NCBI GenBank assembly: GCA_002354205.1 | Contig: DELD01000024.1 | Span: 80,393-87,554 of the forward strand | Length of the DNA: 7,162 nt | From: Micavibrio sp. UBA2705 | GTDB taxonomy: Bacteria; Pseudomonadota; Alphaproteobacteria; Micavibrionales; Micavibrionaceae | Direction of reading: 5' to 3' | Shown here: one piece after another, positions 1-5,085 of the stretch | How the letters are laid out: each line of letters starts with the position of its first letter | Numbering within the stretch: position 1 is the stretch's first letter | Notes under the pieces: generated by a model | The model's database searches: none | What the model saw: the letters and a program-made list of their open reading frames with translations, nothing else | What the model was told of the DNA's origin: nothing | Translations under genes and position numbers: made by a program

Positions 1-625
1 GGCGGCTACGCTTTAACCTATCCTTTATCACACCTGAGACTTCACCAATGGTGCGCCCAACACAAATGTCGTTGAGGAAGTTGGTCAAACGCTCAAGCTC
101 TGATGGCTTTACATCGCGACCAAGCTCAATTAACCTATTTTCAATCAGTCCGTCACTATTGACGATCACGACCAAAGCTTGCTCAGGCGCGATGCTCACA
201 AACTGAATTTGTTTAATCGGCTTATCCTGTTTGGGCGCTAAGACAAGCCCCATATGCTGCGAAAGGCCTGAAAGAACGAGGCTTGCGCGTTCCAACATTT
301 CTTTGGTCGATGCGCCGACATCGTTACACATTTGGTCGATTTGTGATTTGTCGTGGTGATCAACATCACCAATTTCCATCAAGCCATCAACATATAGTTT
401 CAGACCGCGATGGGTCGGGATCCGCCCCGCCGATGTATGGGGCGCGTATAAAAGCCCTTGATTTTCAAGCGTCGCCATAACATTACGGATCGTCGCCGAA
501 GACACATCAAGCCCTAGCTCCGTGAGCACCTGTTTTGATCCAACAGGAGCGCCCATATGCAGGTATTTTTCAACTATATAGCTGAATACCTGTTCAGAGC
601 GTTGATTTAATTCGACAAGTGACAT
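1..625 (-). CDS. hrcA: Heat-inducible transcription repressor HrcA (N-terminal part, cut by window edge)
   Basis: HrcA is a cytoplasmic DNA-binding repressor of chaperone operons (groESL, dnaK) that binds CIRCE operators. Reading the minus strand from the ATG at 625-623 gives 208 uninterrupted codons that run off the left edge, out of roughly 340-350 usual for the family. The N-terminal winged-helix domain is clear: GAPVGSKQ near residues 25-32, SSATIRNVMATLE near 42-54, and the HrcA signature PHTSAGRIPTHRGL near 62-75 followed by YVDGL. The GAF-like middle domain starts with LSGLSQHMGLVLAPK. A second ATG at 629-627 is in another frame and gives no HrcA sequence, so 625 is the start. Only a weak Shine-Dalgarno (GGTAA) precedes it. 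The gene is divergent from rph. No CIRCE repeat is seen in the shared upstream region, so autoregulation through CIRCE is not supported here. The family assignment is secure. Confidence 0.96.
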   Translation of the reverse strand, partial: MSLVELNQRSEQVFSYIVEKYLHMGAPVGSKQVLTELGLDVSSATIRNVMATLENQGLLYAPHTSAGRIPTHRGLKLYVDGLMEIGDVDHHDKSQIDQMCNDVGASTKEMLERASLVLSGLSQHMGLVLAPKQDKPIKQIQFVSIAPEQALVVIVNSDGLIENRLIELGRDVKPSELERLTNFLNDICVGRTIGEVSGVIKDRLKRSR

Positions 626-678
626 TCATTTTACCGTTAAATAGGCGCGCATTAGGCACAATTAAGCGCTATCGCATC

Positions 679-707
679 TTGCATTATATTATCTCTTACA
701 ATATAAG
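679..707 (+). promoter_or_regulatory. Candidate sigma-70-type promoter of the rph operon
   Basis: TTGCAT at 679-684 and TATAAG at 702-707 are separated by 17 bp. The -10 matches the consensus at 5 of 6 positions, the -35 only at its TTG. A start near 714 would give a leader of about 43 bases before the rph ATG. The position, just upstream of a tight operon with no other upstream gene on this strand, fits. This is a prediction by eye only. Confidence 0.4.
683..688 (-). promoter_or_regulatory. Candidate -10 element for hrcA
   Basis: The minus strand reads a perfect TATAAT here, about 58 bp upstream of the hrcA start. I see no good -35 at 16-18 bp spacing (ATGGCT lies at 17 bp), so this may be an activator-dependent promoter or chance in AT-rich DNA. 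It lies between the candidate -35 and -10 of the rph promoter, so the two polymerase sites would overlap. Confidence 0.25.
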
Positions 708-756
708 CCATAAGGATGACAAACAAGTTTTAAATGACAGATTATAAGGACATGCC

Positions 757-1491
757 ATGAGCCAGACAACATCAAGACCTTCACAGCGTCAATGTGACGA
801 AATGCGCAGCGTTGAAATCACCCCTGATTTCTTGCCACAAGCCGAAGGTTCATGCCTGATTAAATTTGGTAACACTCATGTGATTTGTACCGCCAGCGTT
901 GAAGAGCGCGTTCCAAACTGGATGCGCAATTCAGGTAAAGGCTGGGTCACAGCAGAATATGGTATGCTGCCACGCTCAACAGGCAGCCGCATGGATCGTG
1001 AAGCCGCACGCGGTAAACAATCAGGCCGCACACAAGAAATTCAGCGCCTTATCGGTCGCGCTCTACGCGCCGTTGTTGACATGCAAAAACTCGGCGAGCG
1101 CCAAATTAAAATTGATTGTGACGTTATTCAGGCTGATGGCGGCACGTATACAGCGGCCATTACAGGTGGCTATGTCGCCCTTGCCCGCGCGATTAATTAC
1201 TTGATGTCCATTGGCGCTTTAGATGAAAACCCATTAACGGATAATGTCGCCGCGATTTCTTGCGGCATTTATAAAGGCGCGCCCGTACTCGACCTTGATT
1301 ACGCCGAAGATTCAGTGGCTGAGACTGATGCAAATTTCGTCTTCACCGGCAGCGGTAAGATCATCGAAATCCAAGGCACAGCCGAAGAAGCGCCGTTTAG
1401 CGAAGAAGAGTTTTTAGCCCTGATGCGCCTTGCGAAAAAAGGCTGCATTGAGCTTAAAGACATGCAAAGCAGCGCTATTGAGGCTGCTTAA
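757..1491 (+). CDS. rph: Ribonuclease PH, with a substituted phosphate-binding residue
   Basis: RNase PH is a cytoplasmic hexameric 3'-to-5' phosphorolytic exoribonuclease that trims tRNA 3' ends and structured RNAs, using phosphate and releasing nucleoside diphosphates. The 244-residue product matches the family over its whole length: AEGSCLIKFGNTHVICTAS near residues 29-47, GWVTAEYGMLPRST at 62-75, GRTQEIQRLIGR at 90-101, CDVIQADGGT at 121-130, and DLDYAEDSVAETD at 179-191 with the metal-site aspartates D185 and D191. One key residue differs: the invariant motif GGTRTA reads GGTYTA, so Tyr131 replaces the arginine known in the Aquifex enzyme (Arg126) to bind phosphate. The other phosphate ligands (R91, T130) remain. 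The start is the ATG at 757, with AAGGA at 746-750 six bases upstream; the ATG at 752 is out of frame. It is the first gene of the rph-rdgB-hemW operon. Identity is certain; activity is less so. Confidence 0.97.
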   Translation: MSQTTSRPSQRQCDEMRSVEITPDFLPQAEGSCLIKFGNTHVICTASVEERVPNWMRNSGKGWVTAEYGMLPRSTGSRMDREAARGKQSGRTQEIQRLIGRALRAVVDMQKLGERQIKIDCDVIQADGGTYTAAITGGYVALARAINYLMSIGALDENPLTDNVAAISCGIYKGAPVLDLDYAEDSVAETDANFVFTGSGKIIEIQGTAEEAPFSEEEFLALMRLAKKGCIELKDMQSSAIEAA

Positions 1492-1494
1492 ATC

Positions 1495-2112
1495 ATGGCA
1501 GAACACAGCACAGGACATCGCCATTTTCACGGCGAAGAATTAATTCTGGCGACCCATAACAAGGGTAAGGTTAAAGAAATCGCCCAACGTTTAGAGCGCC
1601 TTAACGTCAGCGTAGTTGGCGCGGATGCGCTTGGCCTGCCTGAACCGGTTGAAGACGGTGATAGCTTTGAAGCCAATGCCGCGCTAAAGGCGCTTCCCGC
1701 CGCCAAGGCAACGGGCAAAATCGCGCTTGCCGATGATAGCGGCCTGAGCGTCACGGCACTAAGCGGCGCGCCGGGCATCTATAGCGCAAGATGGGCTGGC
1801 GAAAGCAAAGACTTTACTGCCGCTATGCAGCGCGTCCACGATGAGCTCGGAGATACACCAAACCGTCACGCCGCTTTCATCTGCGTTATCGCCCTTGCAT
1901 GGCCTGATGGGCATGTCGAAACTGTACGCGGCGAATGTGAAGGCGCATTAGTCTGGCCGATACGCGGCGCGGATGGTTTTGGTTATGACCCTATGTTTCA
2001 ACCTGACGGCTATGATGTAACTTTTGGTGAAATGGATTTTGCAGAAAAACAAAATATATCCCACCGCAAGAAAGCCTTAGATAAAATATTCGCCCAATGC
2101 TTCACCCTATAG
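1495..2112 (+). CDS. rdgB: dITP/XTP pyrophosphatase (RdgB/HAM1 family)
   Basis: This cytoplasmic house-cleaning enzyme hydrolyses dITP, XTP and related deaminated purine nucleoside triphosphates to monophosphate and pyrophosphate, keeping them out of DNA and RNA. The 205 residues fit the family length. Visible motifs: ATHNKGKVKEI at 19-29 (the T-x-N-x-x-K substrate-binding loop), SFEANAALKA at 57-66, the catalytic and metal-binding ADDSGL at 79-84, GAPGIYSARWAG at 91-102, GADGFGYDPMF at 158-168 for base recognition, and ISHRKKAL at 188-195. All expected catalytic residues are present. A short N-terminal tail of about nine residues before HFHGEELIL is unusual, with histidines at 4, 8, 10 and 12. 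The start lies 3 bp after the rph stop, and GAGG at 1480-1483 inside the rph end serves as ribosome-binding site. The 3' end overlaps hemW by 16 bp. Confidence 0.96.
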   Translation: MAEHSTGHRHFHGEELILATHNKGKVKEIAQRLERLNVSVVGADALGLPEPVEDGDSFEANAALKALPAAKATGKIALADDSGLSVTALSGAPGIYSARWAGESKDFTAAMQRVHDELGDTPNRHAAFICVIALAWPDGHVETVRGECEGALVWPIRGADGFGYDPMFQPDGYDVTFGEMDFAEKQNISHRKKALDKIFAQCFTL

Positions 2113-3278
2113 AGCGCCATAAAGACACGCCTTTGGGGCTATATGTGCATTGGCCATATTGCCTATCAAAATGCCCGTATTGTGATTTTAACTCGCATGT
2201 CGCAGACGCGATTGATTATGACGCGTTTAAAGCCGCTTACCGCAGCGAACTTACACATTTCGCCGCGCAAATTGATACCCGCCCATTGCATTCAATATTC
2301 TTTGGCGGCGGCACGCCATCATTAATGCCCCCTGCCTTAGTCGAAAGCATTATTAACGATGCGCAGGAGATTCTCGGCATTGAGCAAGGCTGCGAGATTA
2401 CCTTAGAAGCCAACCCAACATCATTTGAAATTAAGAAGTTTGAAGATTTCAAAGCTGCGGGCATTAACCGCGTATCAATCGGCGTGCAATCATTAAATGA
2501 TGCCGATTTAAAATTCCTTGGCCGGCAACATTCCGCGGGGGAGGCGCTAACCGCCATTCGCGCCGCACAGAAAATATTTGACCGCCTAAGTTTTGACCTG
2601 ATCTATGCCCGTCCAGAGCAAACGATTGCGCAGTGGCAGGCAGAATTAACAAAGGCGCTGGATTACGGCACAAACCATTTGTCGCTTTATCAGCTGACCA
2701 TCGAACAAGGTACGGCTTTTCATACTCAGTATCAGCGCGGTGATTTCACCACGCCGAATGAATTTTTAGCGGCGGATTTATATGATGCCACGCAGGAAAT
2801 CACGGCGCGTTATGGCCTGCCAAGCTATGAAACTTCTAACCACGCGGCGCTTGGCGATGAATCCCGCCATAACTTAATCTATTGGCGTTATCATGACTAT
2901 ATCGGCATTGGCCCAGGTGCGCATGGGCGCTACCACGATAAAAACGGACAAAAGAAAGCAAGCCGCACTCATTTAGCCCCGCAAAAATGGCTTGAAAAAT
3001 GCGCAGCACACAGCCATGGGGCACATCCATTAGAAAACATTACGCCCGAAATGGCGTTTAGCGAATCTGTGATGATGGGGCTTCGCCTTAAAGAGGGCAT
3101 TCATTTAAACGCCCTTGCCCTGCGCGCAGGCATTGACTGGCAAGACCACATCAACCTTGCCAAGTTGCAAATGTTAGAAGATGAACATTTCTTACATGTT
3201 AGCGCCGATAGCCATATCAACGCCACAGAAACTGGCGCACTGTGCATCAACACCATATTAGATAATTTGCTAAATTAA
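2097..3278 (+). CDS. hemW: Radical-SAM heme chaperone HemW (HemN-like)
   Basis: HemW is a radical-SAM protein that binds heme and is proposed to deliver it to respiratory enzymes; it is often misannotated as oxygen-independent coproporphyrinogen III oxidase. The 393-residue product has YVHWPYC followed by the [4Fe-4S] motif C22-x3-C26-x2-C29 and then D-F. The true oxidase HemN has a fourth cysteine two residues after the third, absent here, which favours HemW. SAM-binding elements follow: FFGGGTPS at 68-75, EANP at 104-107 and GVQS at 129-132. The HemW-type region LSLYQLTIEQGTAF, then GIGPGAHGR and a C-terminal winged-helix-like tail are also visible. The ATG lies inside the 3' end of rdgB (16-bp overlap) without a clear Shine-Dalgarno, so translation is probably coupled to rdgB. 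No other upstream start fits. Gene order rph-rdgB-hemW is usual in alphaproteobacteria. Confidence 0.95.
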   Translation: MLHPIERHKDTPLGLYVHWPYCLSKCPYCDFNSHVADAIDYDAFKAAYRSELTHFAAQIDTRPLHSIFFGGGTPSLMPPALVESIINDAQEILGIEQGCEITLEANPTSFEIKKFEDFKAAGINRVSIGVQSLNDADLKFLGRQHSAGEALTAIRAAQKIFDRLSFDLIYARPEQTIAQWQAELTKALDYGTNHLSLYQLTIEQGTAFHTQYQRGDFTTPNEFLAADLYDATQEITARYGLPSYETSNHAALGDESRHNLIYWRYHDYIGIGPGAHGRYHDKNGQKKASRTHLAPQKWLEKCAAHSHGAHPLENITPEMAFSESVMMGLRLKEGIHLNALALRAGIDWQDHINLAKLQMLEDEHFLHVSADSHINATETGALCINTILDNLLN

Positions 3279-3289
3279 ATAATAGGCAT

Positions 3290-3323
3290 AAAAATATGGC
3301 GCAACCGCTAAGCTGCGCCATAT
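3290..3323 (-). terminator. Intrinsic terminator between convergent genes
   Basis: A perfect 10-bp inverted repeat, ATATGGCGCA at 3294-3303 and TGCGCCATAT at 3314-3323, encloses a 10-base loop. On the minus strand the stem is followed directly by four T residues (3293-3290), as expected for the end of the exported-protein gene, whose stop codon is about 20 bases upstream. On the plus strand the tail is GAAATTT, a poor U-run, so it may end hemW transcripts only weakly. Confidence 0.75.
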
Positions 3324-3342
3324 GAAATTTATCTGATGCACT

Positions 3343-4959
3343 TTACTGCGCTGTTGGCGTTGCCCCTTGCGACGCGGCGCTTTGACGCGCGGCCTTAAAG
3401 ATCTCACGGAAATCTTTACCGTTCAGCGTAACTTGGCCTTGCTGCGTTAATTCAAATTCATAAACGCGGTTGCCGTTTCCGTCATCAGCGCCGTGTTTTT
3501 TAAAATCAGCTAGCGGCTTCAACGCAGCCATAGCGCCCATGGCATTGTCATTATTCGGGTCTTGTGCCTCCGCAGTAATCCCTGCAATAAAGCTATCCAT
3601 GTTATAAAAGGTGATATTCGCCTTACCAGATGCGCCATATATGGCATTCATATCTGATTGAATACGCCCTTTCATCACAACTTGATAGCCTTCGCCAGAA
3701 AGCCGCACATCATTGGCAACAACACCGCTTTGCGCTTCATTAAGGATCATCGGCAGGCGCGCAATAACAGGAAGCAGAACCATTGCAGGGTTTGCCACAA
3801 CATTTTGCGCATCCTTTGAATACATGCCCAGCACGCCACGGACAATTTCGTGCAGTTTGCTATGCGGAATATTATCAAGGCCAATATCTACATGGAAAGA
3901 GCGCGGCGCAAATTTACTGATATGCGCAGGCCATGGCTTCGCGTCAATATTTTTCATGCCGAATTTAATCGTTGCGCCCATTTTATCTTTCGAAATGTCG
4001 GTCAAGAAGCTTTGCGAATAAAGGCTTTCTAATGTGACACTCCCCATACCGGCTGCGCCCGCAATTGCAGGGCTTATTTGTAGATTCTCAATCACAAGCC
4101 CGCCTTCAATGCCGTCAGCAATAATGCCTAAACACGCCAATGCATTGTCCAAATAACCCGCAATGACTGGCGGATCAACAACTTGCTCCGTTTTGACATA
4201 GCTTGTAATTTGTTTATTAACGCGCTGCATTTGTTCTACGCATTTCATAGAATTTTCACGCGACAAATCAGTATAACCGCTATAAGCTTTGACTTTACCA
4301 ATTGTGATCAGCGGCTGATCTGTATCGCCATATATTTTCAGGCCATTGACTTCAAAAGGGATACGACCTGTAAAGAAATTAGGTTTGTTTTCATCATAGC
4401 CACCTTTGGCGACAACGCTATCGGCATGTAGCACAGGGCGACCCGTCGCAACATCGACAAGCTTCACATCATCATATTGCGCATCAAGGCGCGTTGCGAG
4501 CTGCATCGACAAATCCAAGATACCATTGGTTTTTTGTTTGCCAATTTGCAGTTGGTGGGTTTCTTTTTCATTCGTGTAAAAACGCCATGGCGTTGGAATA
4601 GACTGCGCAAAAACATAACGCCCTTTAACATCAGTCGGCACCATATTAAGTGCAGATATACCAAAATCAAAAGCGAACTGGCCGCCCTTTGGGGCGTGTT
4701 CGGATGGTGGCGTTGGCATTGTTAACTTCAAATGCGGCAATGTAACGGCGTAATATGTACCCGCGGCTTCTACGCTTACATCACCTTCTGGGTTAATGCC
4801 AAAATTGGGCATCTCGACAATGCGCTGCAATTCATTTTGCAAATATAGCGCCCCATCAACGTCGACGGCTGGCGCCGCCGCGGCTGTATTGACTGCAAAG
4901 CCGAGCCCCGCTGATGCCATAAGAGATAACGTCAACAGACGCATTTTTCTAAAACTCAT
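3343..4959 (-). CDS. Exported protein of unknown function, 538 residues
   Basis: I do not recognise this family with confidence. The start chosen is the ATG at 4959-4957, preceded by GGTGGGA seven bases upstream; the longer reading to 4974 starts at a TTG that lies within that site. The N-terminus is a classical signal peptide: basic R4-K5-R7, a hydrophobic stretch about L8-V23, and an AAA cleavage motif around residues 26-28. No later membrane helix is evident, so the mature protein is probably periplasmic. It looks rich in beta strands, with repeated segments of the kind VSVEAAGTYYAVTLPHLKL, and has a helical-looking stretch around residues 235-285. It has only two cysteines, C240 and C276, which could form a disulfide. 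The overall texture recalls large periplasmic beta-rich proteins such as YdgA/DUF945 or AsmA-like proteins, but this is an impression only. It is monocistronic, convergent with hemW and divergent from the helicase, and ends at a good terminator. Confidence 0.9.
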   Translation of the reverse strand: MSFRKMRLLTLSLMASAGLGFAVNTAAAAPAVDVDGALYLQNELQRIVEMPNFGINPEGDVSVEAAGTYYAVTLPHLKLTMPTPPSEHAPKGGQFAFDFGISALNMVPTDVKGRYVFAQSIPTPWRFYTNEKETHQLQIGKQKTNGILDLSMQLATRLDAQYDDVKLVDVATGRPVLHADSVVAKGGYDENKPNFFTGRIPFEVNGLKIYGDTDQPLITIGKVKAYSGYTDLSRENSMKCVEQMQRVNKQITSYVKTEQVVDPPVIAGYLDNALACLGIIADGIEGGLVIENLQISPAIAGAAGMGSVTLESLYSQSFLTDISKDKMGATIKFGMKNIDAKPWPAHISKFAPRSFHVDIGLDNIPHSKLHEIVRGVLGMYSKDAQNVVANPAMVLLPVIARLPMILNEAQSGVVANDVRLSGEGYQVVMKGRIQSDMNAIYGASGKANITFYNMDSFIAGITAEAQDPNNDNAMGAMAALKPLADFKKHGADDGNGNRVYEFELTQQGQVTLNGKDFREIFKAARQSAASQGATPTAQ

Positions 4960-5019
4960 AAGTTTTCCCACCAAAATATATAAAAATCCTAAACAAAACT
5001 ATTATTTCAAGGCTAACAA

Positions 5020-5025
5020 ATTATA
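5020..5025 (-). promoter_or_regulatory. Candidate -10 element for the exported-protein gene
   Basis: The minus strand reads TATAAT, 60 bases upstream of the ATG at 4959. No convincing -35 sits 16-18 bp upstream. The region is very AT-rich, so a chance match is quite possible. Confidence 0.25.
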
Positions 5026-5031
5026 CTTCGA

Positions 5032-5080
5032 TTAACCAGTGTAATATTTTTAACCAAAAGACTTAATATCTTGTTAAGTC
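5032..5080 (+). promoter_or_regulatory. Cluster of CtrA-like boxes upstream of the helicase gene
   Basis: TTAA at 5063-5066 and TTAA at 5074-5077 are separated by exactly 7 bases, matching the alphaproteobacterial CtrA response-regulator box TTAA-N7-TTAA, although the base after the second half is G rather than the preferred C. Two further copies of TTAACCA, at 5032-5038 and 5050-5056, resemble the CtrA half-site TTAACCAT. The full box ends 8 bases before the helicase start codon, a position more consistent with repression, while the half-sites lie where an activator could sit. AT-rich DNA makes TTAA common, so this remains a prediction. The dyad itself is listed separately. Confidence 0.35.
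5060..5080. repeat. Perfect 7-bp inverted repeat just before the helicase start
   Basis: GACTTAA at 5060-5066 and TTAAGTC at 5074-5080 are exact reverse complements around a 7-base spacer. The dyad ends five bases before the ATG at 5086 and occupies the place where a Shine-Dalgarno would be. It could be a dimeric protein-binding site or, in RNA, a weak hairpin near the start codon. Confidence 0.6.
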
Positions 5081-5085
5081 GCTAT

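Noticed and set aside
283..480. Small plus-strand open frame inside the hrcA region
   Set aside because: It is antisense to a well-conserved hrcA frame and has no recognisable protein features.
627..629. ATG four bases upstream of the hrcA start
   Set aside because: It reads a different frame that does not encode the HrcA N-terminus.
626..756. Search for a CIRCE operator between hrcA and rph
   Set aside because: No inverted repeat like TTAGCACTC with a 9-base spacer is present; TTAGGCACA at 652-660 has no partner.
2097..3278. HemN, oxygen-independent coproporphyrinogen III oxidase
   Set aside because: The fourth cysteine of the HemN motif is missing (C-P-Y-C-D-F), the protein is shorter than HemN, and the rdgB neighbour favours HemW.
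4960..4974. TTG (4974-4972) or GTG (4971-4969) as start of the exported protein
   Set aside because: Both lie within the GGTGGGA ribosome-binding site that fits the ATG at 4959, which also gives a cleaner signal peptide.
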